NCBI GenBank assembly: GCA_051649365.1
Contig: JBOFGY010000145.1
Coordinates: 1-16,700, forward strand
Direction of reading: 5' to 3'
DNA length: 16,700 nucleotides
Source: CAVTAE01 sp051649365
Lineage (GTDB): Bacteria > Deinococcota > Deinococci > Deinococcales > Trueperaceae
Shown here: one piece after another, positions 1 through 7,600 of the stretch
How positions within the stretch are numbered: the first letter of the stretch is position 1
Layout: each line of letters starts with the position of its first letter
Made by a program: the position numbers and the translations under genes
Notes under the pieces: model-generated
The model's input: only the letters and a program-made list of their open reading frames with translations
Database searches by the model: none
What the model was told of the DNA's origin: nothing

Positions 1-236
1 CCCCCAGTCTATGGCTAGTCTCAACCCACTCGGATATTCCCTTAGATAGTGCAAGGTCATCCGCCCTTTGTCTTCAGGTGATCATTTGCTCATCCGTCCT
101 GCGCTCTTCTGGGTCTCATGCTTCTCAAGAACCTTGAGAGGAGTTTGAACACCTTTCACGTTACCCCGACGAAGCGTTTGAACTGCTTCCTGTTGAGCTT
201 CTTGAGCCCAATGTAGCTCCCGTGTTTCGTCTGCAT
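1..236 (-). pseudogene. Decayed transposase, IS5-like N-terminal part (cut by window edge)
   Basis: The minus strand from an ATG at 236 reads MQTKHGSYIGLKKLNRKQF and continues to ...FKRFVGV before a stop at about 160. After a one-base frame change it continues as GVQTPLKVLEKHETQ...GRMSK, meets an in-frame TGA (plus-strand 82-84), then reads SPEDKGRMTLHYLREY...LAIDWG to the window edge. The order 'FKR-x-(V/T)GV', a leucine-rich helix, 'GR-x-SK-x-SPED', 'MTL-x-YLREY' and 'DWG' is what I know from the helix-turn-helix leader of IS5-group DDE transposases. What is seen is the reading frame and its breaks; the family is from memory of such proteins. At least one frameshift and one stop mean it is not functional. 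No terminal inverted repeat was identified, and the catalytic DDE part would lie outside the window. Confidence 0.6.
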
Positions 237-280
237 TCCTTCATAAAACGCTACTTTCGGTGATTTCGCAAGATGTCTAT

Positions 281-314
281 GTATGTAACCTATCTTCGTA
301 TGTAACCTATCTTC
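281..314. repeat. Two-copy 17-bp tandem direct repeat
   Basis: The 17-bp unit GTATGTAACCTATCTTC occurs at 281-297 and again, exactly and head-to-tail, at 298-314. A partial echo (TTGTAACAT) follows at 321-329. It sits between the transposase remnant and the NADH dehydrogenase gene. It could be a simple slippage duplication or a paired operator; the sequence does not decide. Nothing else was recognised in 237-480 except an orphan Shine-Dalgarno-like AAGGAGG at 351. Confidence 0.7.
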
Positions 315-494
315 TTGAATTTGTAACATCTTTCACGTACCATATTTCACAAGGAGGACATTTGTCCTAACTCGAAACGGTCTTGTAGCTCGCAGATAAA
401 AGCTTAGACTTAATAAAGAATGAATGGTTCTAGGTATTCTTACACGTTTTGAAGCTCTAGCCTAAGGATAGCTCTCTCAGAAAGGTGAAACAGT

Positions 495-1898
495 ATGGAA
501 AGACCTCATGAGCAAAAACCCACCCATGAGCAAAAACCTACCCATGAGCAAAAACCTACCTCGGTAAAACCTCGAGTTGTTATTGTTGGAGCCGGGTTTG
601 TGGGTCTCAATGCTGCCAAACAACTCAAAAACGCTCCCGTAGACGTTCTGCTGATTGACCAAAATAACTATCACACCTTCCAACCACTTTTGTACCAAGT
701 TGCAACGGCAGCCCTTGAGCCCACGGATATTGCTTATCAAGTGCGCGGTGTGTTTCGTCATCATTCCAAATTCCGTTTTTTGCAGGGCAAAGTCACAGGG
801 ATAGATTGGAACGCGCAAGATGTCATCCTCGCGAGTGGTGCAGCAGTTCACTATGACTATTTGGTCTTAGGAGCGGGAGCGATTTACACAGATTTTGGTA
901 CACCTGGTGTTAAGGAATATGGCTTCTTGCTTAAAACCCTCGAGCAAGCCAACAACTTGCGCAGTCATATTTTACAACAGTTTGAACTTGCCAGTATTCA
1001 CCCTGAACTCATTGACGAAGGCATTCTCAACTTTGTGATTGTTGGAGGTGGCCCAACAGGGGTCGAGATGGCAGGCGCACTTGATGAGCTTTTTGACAAA
1101 GTCTTAGAACATGACTATCCCGAAGTGGATTTGAAACGCGCCAAAGTGATCCTGCTCGAGTCCAGTGACGAGATTCTAACGCCGTATTCACCGCGCAGTC
1201 GCATGTACGCGCTCGAGACGTTGCGTCATCGTGGTATCGATATGCAACTCAACAGCCGTGTCAGTGCTGTAGATGCAAATCAGGTGATGCTCAACGATGG
1301 CCGCACGGTTCCTACCAAAACACTGATTTGGGCCGCAGGCATACGGGCTTGTCCGCTCGTGGATGTGTTGGGGCTCGAGCTAGACAAAGGTTTCCGCGTT
1401 AAAGTCAACGAAGATTTATCTGTTCCTGGCAAAGTTAATGCGGCAGGCAAACCCAGCGTGTTTGTCGCGGGTGATATGTCGGGCGCAAAAAATAGTGATG
1501 GTGTGTTTTATCCGCAAGTCGCAACCGTAGCCATTCAGCAGGGACAGCATGTGGGCAGAACGATAAGGGAACTAGAAGCTGGTGGCACGTCAAAGAAATT
1601 TTATTACTTTGACAAAGGTATTATGGCGATCATTGGGCGTAACTCGGGCATTGCTGAGCTGTCGCCTAAACTGGGTGGTTTCAAACTACGTGGTTTTTTA
1701 GGTTGGCTCGGTTGGCTTTTTATTCACTTGGTGTATTTGCCAGGGCACCAAAATCGTTTTAATGCTTTTACAAACTGGACGTATAACTATTTCACCTATG
1801 ACCGCCATGTGCGTCTCATCAACTATATGGCTGAGAAAAAAGCGGTACAGGAAAGTACCGAGGGAGCACCCAAGCATCCGGGTAAAGTGGAAGTGTAG
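495..1898 (+). CDS. ndh: Type II NADH:quinone oxidoreductase (NDH-2)
   Basis: Single-subunit, non-proton-pumping NADH dehydrogenase that passes electrons from NADH through FAD to membrane quinone. The 467-residue length fits the family. A first Rossmann motif (GAGFVG, residues 32-37) binds FAD. A second glycine motif (GGGPTGVE, about 184-191) binds NADH. An FAD-contacting VFVAGDMSG lies near residue 326. A hydrophobic, Trp-rich C-terminus (about 396-415, then YNYFTYDR) is the usual amphipathic membrane anchor. The ATG start is preceded by AAAGGTGA seven bases upstream. The odd part is the N-terminus: residues 5-22 are three perfect HEQKPT repeats encoded by an 18-bp tandem DNA repeat, and they lie before the conserved fold. 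A hairpin follows the stop. It looks monocistronic. Confidence 0.93.
   Translation: MERPHEQKPTHEQKPTHEQKPTSVKPRVVIVGAGFVGLNAAKQLKNAPVDVLLIDQNNYHTFQPLLYQVATAALEPTDIAYQVRGVFRHHSKFRFLQGKVTGIDWNAQDVILASGAAVHYDYLVLGAGAIYTDFGTPGVKEYGFLLKTLEQANNLRSHILQQFELASIHPELIDEGILNFVIVGGGPTGVEMAGALDELFDKVLEHDYPEVDLKRAKVILLESSDEILTPYSPRSRMYALETLRHRGIDMQLNSRVSAVDANQVMLNDGRTVPTKTLIWAAGIRACPLVDVLGLELDKGFRVKVNEDLSVPGKVNAAGKPSVFVAGDMSGAKNSDGVFYPQVATVAIQQGQHVGRTIRELEAGGTSKKFYYFDKGIMAIIGRNSGIAELSPKLGGFKLRGFLGWLGWLFIHLVYLPGHQNRFNAFTNWTYNYFTYDRHVRLINYMAEKKAVQESTEGAPKHPGKVEV
507..560 (+). repeat. 18-bp x3 tandem repeat inside ndh (HEQKPT x3)
   Basis: Units at 507-524, 525-542 and 543-560 follow CATGAGCAAAAACC(C/T)ACC(C/T). 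Differences are only at codon third positions or the unit edge, so the peptide HEQKPT is exactly repeated. Because 18 is a multiple of three, copy-number change by slippage would lengthen or shorten the tail without a frameshift. Confidence 0.9.
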
Positions 1899-1912
1899 GG
1901 AAGGGCAATAAG

Positions 1913-1940
1913 AAGGGCAAGAATTGTTATCCTTGCCCTT
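1913..1940. terminator. Hairpin after ndh, probable bidirectional terminator
   Basis: AAGGGCAAG (1913-1921) pairs perfectly with CTTGCCCTT (1932-1940) across a 10-nt loop, 15 bp after the ndh stop. The trailing sequence (TGGTATTT) is only weakly T-rich. It lies between two genes that converge (ndh on plus, lipoprotein on minus), so it may serve both. Confidence 0.5.
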
Positions 1941-2052
1941 TGGTATTTCCTAACAATTCTTATGTCATCCACAAACCAGGCCATCGGTCAGAAAGTAATA
2001 GCTTAGTGTGTTTTGCTCGACTCAAATAATGAATAATTTCTTCCGTTATATT

Positions 2053-2084
2053 TTTTATGGCATATTTGTTTTACGGCATATTTC
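2053..2084. repeat. 16-bp imperfect tandem repeat at the lipoprotein gene's 3' end
   Basis: TTTTATGGCATATTTG (2053-2068) is followed directly by TTTTACGGCATATTTC (2069-2084), differing at two positions. The second copy overlaps the lipoprotein stop codon (2083-2085). Confidence 0.6.
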
Positions 2085-2568
2085 ACTCTTCAAAAGTAAG
2101 TAATGTTTGAAAGTTTGTAGGGAGATTTTTAAGCTCTTCTGTTGTGAGGTTGGAAGCAATGCTCTGTCGTAACTCCAATGGCGTATTAAGTAGATCTTGA
2201 AAAGACATGTTTTGTAAAAGCTCCATATCTTCTTGTTTAAGCTCTGCTTGGCTCATGCCTGTCCCTATTAGTTCGAGTGGGAGCAGTTCTTGAATTTGAA
2301 AGGGAAGGGAATCAAAATCCTGAGGGCTTAAATTGTGTCTTAGTTCAACGCGAACATCTTCAGGTACTTTGCTAAATTCTTTAACATTGTAAGTGTCTTT
2401 GCCAAATTTAAAGCCCTCCATAAATTGAAGAGCTGTCATCTCTTCACCCGTGGCTTCGTTAATATAACTTGTTTGTGTTCCACTGCTTTGCGAAGTTTGG
2501 GAAGATTGATCAGGCATGGAACAACTTACTAATAAGAATAGTAAAGCAGTCAAGGCGTAAAGTTTCAT
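2083..2568 (-). CDS. Small putative lipoprotein, function unknown
   Basis: 161 residues. The N-terminus MKLYALTALLFLLVSC has a lysine, a hydrophobic stretch and the lipobox LVSC with Cys16, so it is predicted to be lipid-anchored after signal peptidase II cleavage. A Ser/Gln/Thr-rich linker (about 17-36) leads to an acidic, leucine-rich C-terminal half with short loosely repeated motifs of the form 'LTPQDFDSLP', 'MSFQDLLNTP' and 'LTTEELKNLP'. These suggest a small helical repeat domain. I do not recognise a family. The start is supported by a strong AAGGAGG just upstream of the ATG. It converges on ndh; its upstream neighbour on the same strand is about 345 bp away, so it probably has its own promoter. 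Confidence 0.75.
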   Translation of the reverse strand: MKLYALTALLFLLVSCSMPDQSSQTSQSSGTQTSYINEATGEEMTALQFMEGFKFGKDTYNVKEFSKVPEDVRVELRHNLSPQDFDSLPFQIQELLPLELIGTGMSQAELKQEDMELLQNMSFQDLLNTPLELRQSIASNLTTEELKNLPTNFQTLLTFEE

Positions 2569-2669
2569 GTTTCCTCCTTAGTAACAAACTGAAACTTGCT
2601 TTGAAAACACTCTTCAACTACTAAAAAATTTTTGAAGCGAACACCCCTTCCTTTAATTTCCAAACATTA

Positions 2670-2700
2670 AAGAGGACTCGAGCTAAGCTCGAGTTGTCTT
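2670..2700. terminator. Hairpin built from two CTCGAG sites, possible terminator
   Basis: Left arm 2670-2684 and right arm 2686-2700 pair over 15 positions with one mismatch and one G-T pair, around a nominal one-base centre (a real loop would open a few pairs). Each arm contains one CTCGAG (2677 and 2688). The plus side is followed by ATTTTT at 2701, and the left flank is A-rich. It lies downstream of the minus-strand genes at 2915-4382, so it could end that unit, although the better T-tract is on the plus strand. Confidence 0.45.
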
Positions 2701-2719
2701 ATTTTTCAATGGTAATTCT

Positions 2720-2860
2720 TCACATTTCAACATAAAGCGATATATAAGATGGCGTGCTCACCCTGGTTCCCAGGATGTATTTGCCTTTATAGGGATGTGA
2801 GTATTGTATTACCCAAGCGGCCTTTGTATATGCTGAACTGCTTGATTGTGTGAGGTACAT
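2720..2860 (-). CDS. Possible 46-residue small ORF or gene remnant
   Basis: An ATG at 2860 opens MYLTQSSSSAYTKAAWVIQY and ends ...SYISLYVEM before TGA at 2720-2722. The composition (hydrophobic and aromatic residues alternating with Ser/Thr) looks more protein-like than a random frame. No Shine-Dalgarno site or TANNNT box was found before the ATG, and no family is recognised. It may be the tail of a lost gene, a small peptide gene or chance. It lies 55 bp downstream of the metallophosphoesterase on the same strand. Confidence 0.2.
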   Translation of the reverse strand: MYLTQSSSSAYTKAAWVIQYSHPYKGKYILGTRVSTPSYISLYVEM

Positions 2861-2914
2861 AGTGCAAACAAAGGAATAGTTTTAATAGTCCCTAACTTTT
2901 TATTGCACTCACCT

Positions 2915-3664
2915 TCAAAATGTAACAATGGTGTACTCGAGCTTGTCTTTATCAATCAACATATCTAAATACTGGCGTTTACCGAGTGCATCAATCATGG
3001 CAAAATCGTTCTCTTTATCAATGTAAATACCGGCTTCCATCACGGTGTGACCGTACACGCCAAAGCGGTGACCTGTTTGCTTTAGTAAATCAGGTTTGGT
3101 ATACCACCACCGTTTCGTGTCATCATCGCTATAAAAGAAATCATCGAAGACATGCATACCTGGTAGTGGCCCCGCGTGGGCAAACTGCACGTCTTCAATA
3201 AGCTTTTCGCGTTGAAAACCGGACAGCCAAGTTTTAAGGTCTTCAGGTAGTTCAAAGCCACCTTTTTTATCATTAAACTCGTCATGAATAAGCCCACTGC
3301 GGGTTGAAAGTTCGTACTTGTGATTGATGGCCGATTCATCGTGATTGCCGAGAATAATACTGACACCGCCGTAGCTTTTATCCACAAAATCTTTGAAGCG
3401 GTAAAGCTCACGGATTTGTGCTTTTGCTGCGCGTTTTAAGTGTTTGGGATTTTTAGGGTCGTAGGGTTCTTCGCCGACGGCTTGGGCGTAAGCACGCGCG
3501 TCTTTATAATGCACCAAGTCGCCCATAAAAATAACGTGATAAACGCCGTCAATGACGGGGGCAGTGGGTTCTAGCTGTTGGTCACACATGGAGGCTGCTT
3601 TAAGAGCTTGCCACACTTCGGGCCACTGACCATGAACGTCTCCGATTGCTATGACTCGAATCAC
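2915..3664 (-). CDS. Calcineurin-like metallophosphoesterase
   Basis: 249 residues with the full set of two-metal phosphoesterase motifs: GDVHG (8-12), GDLVHYKD (48-55), GNHDE (106-110), AHAG (162-165) and YGHT (204-207). Known members hydrolyse phosphoesters on proteins, nucleotides or nucleic acids with Mn/Fe-type metals; the substrate here cannot be told. No signal peptide is present, so it is cytoplasmic. The start is a GTG; the only ribosome-binding hint is AGGTG very close to it, so start placement is moderately sure. The Rad52/DdrA-like gene ends 55 bp upstream on the same strand. Co-transcription is plausible and would hint at a DNA-repair or stress role, but that is inference. Confidence 0.85.
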   Translation of the reverse strand: MIRVIAIGDVHGQWPEVWQALKAASMCDQQLEPTAPVIDGVYHVIFMGDLVHYKDARAYAQAVGEEPYDPKNPKHLKRAAKAQIRELYRFKDFVDKSYGGVSIILGNHDESAINHKYELSTRSGLIHDEFNDKKGGFELPEDLKTWLSGFQREKLIEDVQFAHAGPLPGMHVFDDFFYSDDDTKRWWYTKPDLLKQTGHRFGVYGHTVMEAGIYIDKENDFAMIDALGKRQYLDMLIDKDKLEYTIVTF

Positions 3665-3719
3665 ACATCACCTGCGCACACTGAAGTTTAACGCACACTG
3701 AAATTTAACATGACGGAAT

Positions 3720-4382
3720 TTACAACGAACTGCCGCCAGACTCGACGAGTAAGGCACGGAGCTTACTATAGAGTTCGCGGGCAGCTTCAGAGTTTTGTCC
3801 GTAACCGCCATACTGCACGATGAGTTTGGCCACATCTTTGCCGCGACCTTGTGTCTCGAGTCGCTCCACGAGTTTATCAATGGCTTGCTGACCCGCCGAC
3901 TTCATGGCGGTGTCAGCCGTAGGGGTGGGCTCGTGGCTTTCCTTTACGCTGAACACCTCTGGTTCAAAGAGAATGCTTTGGGTCTCGAGGTCGTAGTCCA
4001 CGGTGTAGCTTTCCTCGCGGGAAACGGGCGGCACGAGTCCAAACAATTCCGCAGCATAAACCAATGCGTCTTGCGCTGCAGTTGATTTATTGACATGTGT
4101 GCTTTCTGCCACCGCCGACTTACTGACACCGGCAATCACGAGTTCGCAACTGACGGCTTCTGCTAGGCCTTGATACCGACACGACCAACCTGCCACACCC
4201 AGTACGTTGTTTAACCGCTCGAGAACAGCTTCAAAACGCAACTGTGGGCGCAAAATAGCTTCACGGCTTTCTGCCACTACGTTCACCACACGCCAAGTCA
4301 AATCAACTTTATGGAACGGGGCAGCTAACACGTTTAAGAATTCTTTAGAAAGAGTAACTTGGGAGAGAGCAACTTGCGGCAC
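3720..4382 (-). CDS. Rad52-fold single-strand annealing protein, DdrA-like
   Basis: 220 residues. The N-terminal half has the pattern I associate with Rad52/Rad22 and Deinococcus DdrA proteins: 'L-APF---DL-WR' near residues 18-31, a basic and hydrophobic strand, 'ERLNNVLGVAGW' near 54-66, a strand ending in 'CELVIAGV', then a Ser/Thr-Ala-rich helix 'STAAQDALVYAAELFGL' near 100-116 in the place of the usual 'sDALKRA-FGIGRYLY'. Such proteins bind single-stranded DNA ends and promote annealing. The C-terminal half holds an acidic linker and a helical tail. The start is GTG; TATACT lies seven bases before it and no Shine-Dalgarno is seen, suggesting a leaderless message. The family call rests on remembered patterns, not alignment. 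Alternative: an unrelated hypothetical protein. Confidence 0.55.
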   Translation of the reverse strand: MPQVALSQVTLSKEFLNVLAAPFHKVDLTWRVVNVVAESREAILRPQLRFEAVLERLNNVLGVAGWSCRYQGLAEAVSCELVIAGVSKSAVAESTHVNKSTAAQDALVYAAELFGLVPPVSREESYTVDYDLETQSILFEPEVFSVKESHEPTPTADTAMKSAGQQAIDKLVERLETQGRGKDVAKLIVQYGGYGQNSEAARELYSKLRALLVESGGSSL

Positions 4383-4389
4383 GCAGGGG

Positions 4390-4395
4390 AGTATA
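4390..4395 (-). promoter_or_regulatory. Putative -10 box (TATACT), leaderless start
   Basis: On the minus strand TATACT ends seven bases before the GTG of the DdrA-like gene. No convincing -35 hexamer was found at 16-18 bp. Confidence 0.4.
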
Positions 4396-4613
4396 ACAAG
4401 TCCGCTCTTCAGAAGCGTGTGAGGAAGAAGTATAAGGTGGAAAGCTTCTCGAGACCTTTACCTCCCATATACCGAGAAAGTTTGACCTTATGACCTTGCA
4501 GGCGCGAAACTGGGAGAATGTGAGATTTTTACACCCCCACAATGTATAGCTAACCCGTGTTTTAGAAAACGCTGTAACGACATAATAGCTAAGGTCTTCA
4601 AGGAGGACATATA

Positions 4614-7600
4614 ATGATCGGCGGTCTTAAAAAACTATCCGTACTTTTTACTTTGGTAAGCTCTTTTGCCTTTGCTCAAGAGCAAAAGCCTCTAGCAGCC
4701 TTCGCGCCAGCAGATAGTCTGGCAACACTAAGCTGGGCGCAACAGAGCCCTGTCTTTGACAGTTTTGCAGAGGATGTGAATGCCCTCGAGTGGCAAAAGA
4801 GTAAAGAGGCAGTCTTAAAACTTCTCGATTATGTTGCTACCATGTCGAGTGAACTTGGTGAGGGTGAGGCTTGGATATGGGAAAGTCTCCGTGACCTTAT
4901 CGCCGGTGAAGAGATGACGGGCGAGCTACCCGAACTGTTAGCCTCGTGTGCTGCATTTGAACCCCTGTCATCGAAAAAATTCTTAAATGGCAAAGAGTTT
5001 TTGGCGGCTGAAGCTCTGTTGACTGTGAGTGCCGATGCCGTGAACCCAATGCCCGCCTTTACAGCCCTGCTGCGTCCGACAGACCCAGAACTCAGCGCAC
5101 ATTTCGCAGAACTACAAAGTGCGCTCATAACTTGCGCTGAAGAATCTGACAATGAAAGTTTGGCCGTGACCACCCTCGAGCAGGACGGCACCACGCTCTA
5201 CGTTGTCGGTGATGGCAGTGATTTTCCTGTCATCGTGGGCAGCATCAATGATGTCTTTTTTGTGAGCAGCAATCCAGAGGCGGCTCGAGGCATTGTTCGC
5301 AAAGTGAATGGCTCGAGTGAAGACACTTTGGAGGATAACAAACTTTTCCAAACTGCAACGGCCAAACTTAAACCCAGTGAAACGATGGTGGGTTTAACTC
5401 TCGATTTTGACGCGATTGCGACGTTGCTCGAGTCCAGCACTACCATGATGAAAGGTGAAGATGCAACCCTAGATTACGCGCTGACTAGGGGCGCAGCCAT
5501 GCTGCGTTCCTTAGGCGGTTATGCAGGACATCTCAGTGTTACGCCAGAAGGGTTAGTGAGCGAAAGTATCTTTGCAACCAACCCTGAAGGTGGTGACGCA
5601 GAGTTGTTGAAACTTATTAACTGCGCGACCTGCAAGGTCTCAAGTCCTTTCCTCGCGCCTGACAATGCGAACGCTCTGTCTTCGGCCTATATTCCTGTGC
5701 GCGAGCTCTTTGCGTATGCGGATAGTTGGGTGCGCGGTTTCTCGCAAGCAAATGGTGAACCTACCACGCTTAGAGATTTGTTAGCAGAAGAAGATATAGA
5801 TATTGACACCTTGCTGCTGGATTGGATCGGTAGTGAAGCGCACACCTTCGTGCTCGAGCCCTACTCGACAGATGCAAAGACACTTCTTTATGGCTTGCCT
5901 CAAGTGACGGTCATTCCTGTGAGTTCGCCCGAAGCTGCTCAACAAGGTTTAGACCGTATCGGTCAAGCCTTTTGGGAGTTTTATCCCACGCTCTTAGATA
6001 GCGGTTTTACTGCTACCGAATTGGCAGGTTTTGCGAATGTGTTTGGTGAATTCGCCGTGCGCCCTTATGACTACAACGGCACGACGATTCACCGCGTGCA
6101 GTACGGTTTTAATGGCGATTTGGCCTACGCGTTTATTGGCAATTACCTTGTGCTCGGTACACCCTCGAGCGCACTCGAGACCCTCATTGACACCTATCAA
6201 GGTTCACGCAGCATTGTGAATAATAAAGACTACGTGGCTGCTCGAAGCCGCGCTCCGCAAAACCTTACAACCTTTGGCTACAGCCAAGACAAACCCAACT
6301 ATCAGGGGTTAGCTGACGCACTTCAACTGCTCAGCCAACCGCTTGCTTACGGTGTTCAAACTGCCATTACGACCATGGAATCTGTGGGTAGCTTTGCGGA
6401 GGAGTACACCTTCGAGCCCTATGCTGTGGATTTAGAAGATGTCACACCCAACGATAGTCTAAGTGTAACCTCAGAAACGCTCGCATTGAATCTAGACTCG
6501 AGCCTGCAAGATGAAGACGGTTATCTCCGCTACTACTATGAACTTACGGATCTCACACCCGGTAGCACGGTGAGTCTTTCCTCGAGTAGTGATAACGGTG
6601 ATTTCTATCCAACTACGATGGTGGTCAATGCTACGGATAATCTTTATATAGCCTCGAGTGATTATGCTGACCCTATGACCTTCACGGTTGAAGAAGGTAA
6701 AACCTATTGGCTCGAGCTGACGGGCTATACCTCGTCCTATGCGAGTGAATACAGTGCCGAGGTTCCGGAAGATGCTACCGCACAACAACTTGCAGTGCCA
6801 GCAAGTCTCGAGATTGAACTCAGCAGCAAAATGGCAAATACCGATGGATATATCACGGATTACTACGAACTCACCGGTGTGAAAGCAGGTGACACCGTTG
6901 AGGTTGTTGTCTCGAGTGAGGATTATTATCCGTCTTTGGGTCTCGTTGATACGGAAACGGGTAACTACGTTGCCAATGGCACTTACGCTTGTGAAACGGA
7001 TGATTGTGTAGAACGCTATGAGCTTTCTTATACGCTCGAGGAAGGTAAAACCTATTGGGTTGAAGTGTATGGCAGTCTTTATGAAGGCATTGCCACCTAT
7101 GATCTCGAGGTCAACAAAATTAATCCTGCTGTAGCTACAGCCAGCTCGACAGACATTCCCATGACCTTAACGCTAGAAACGTTTCCTCGAGACTTTGACA
7201 TAAATGGGCTCGAAGCAGAGAAGATTTCTGCCAGTGAGCCTTCCCTTGCTCTTACGTTGCCAGCTCTTACACCTGATGAAGAAGGAATTATCAAGTATTA
7301 CTACGAACTCACTGATGTAACGCCAAGTGCGCGGATGACAGTAAGTGTCAGTGATTATGCGTTTTATCCTGAACTCGCGCTCATTGACACTACCGAGAAC
7401 AAGCTGTTGTTACAGAGTGCTTACGCTACGGATTTGACCTTCACACCTGAAGAAGGTAAAACCTATTGGCTCGAGGTTTCTGGCTATGCTCCAGAGATTG
7501 CTGAACCTTCTGAGGCATATATCGACGAAAACTCAACAGCCGAAGTTCTGCCACTTGGCCGCTCAGAGTTTACTGCGGACACACAAATGGCCGACAGTGA

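Larger units (their letters stand above)
2569..2914. other. 346-bp intergenic region
   Basis: Between the lipoprotein start and the metallophosphoesterase stop. It holds the CTCGAG hairpin at 2670-2700 and a doubtful 46-codon minus-strand ORF at 2720-2860, described separately. No RNA gene was recognised. Confidence 0.6.

Noticed and set aside
351..375. Perfect AAGGAGG followed by TTG-TCC-TAA
   Set aside because: No open frame of useful length follows, so it is an orphan Shine-Dalgarno-like site, probably chance or a relic.
477..851. 124-codon minus-strand ORF over the ndh 5' end
   Set aside because: Antisense shadow of ndh; its repeated segments are just the complement of the HEQKPT repeat.
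3795..4085. 96-codon plus-strand ORF
   Set aside because: Lies wholly antisense to the Rad52/DdrA-like gene, which has the recognisable protein pattern.
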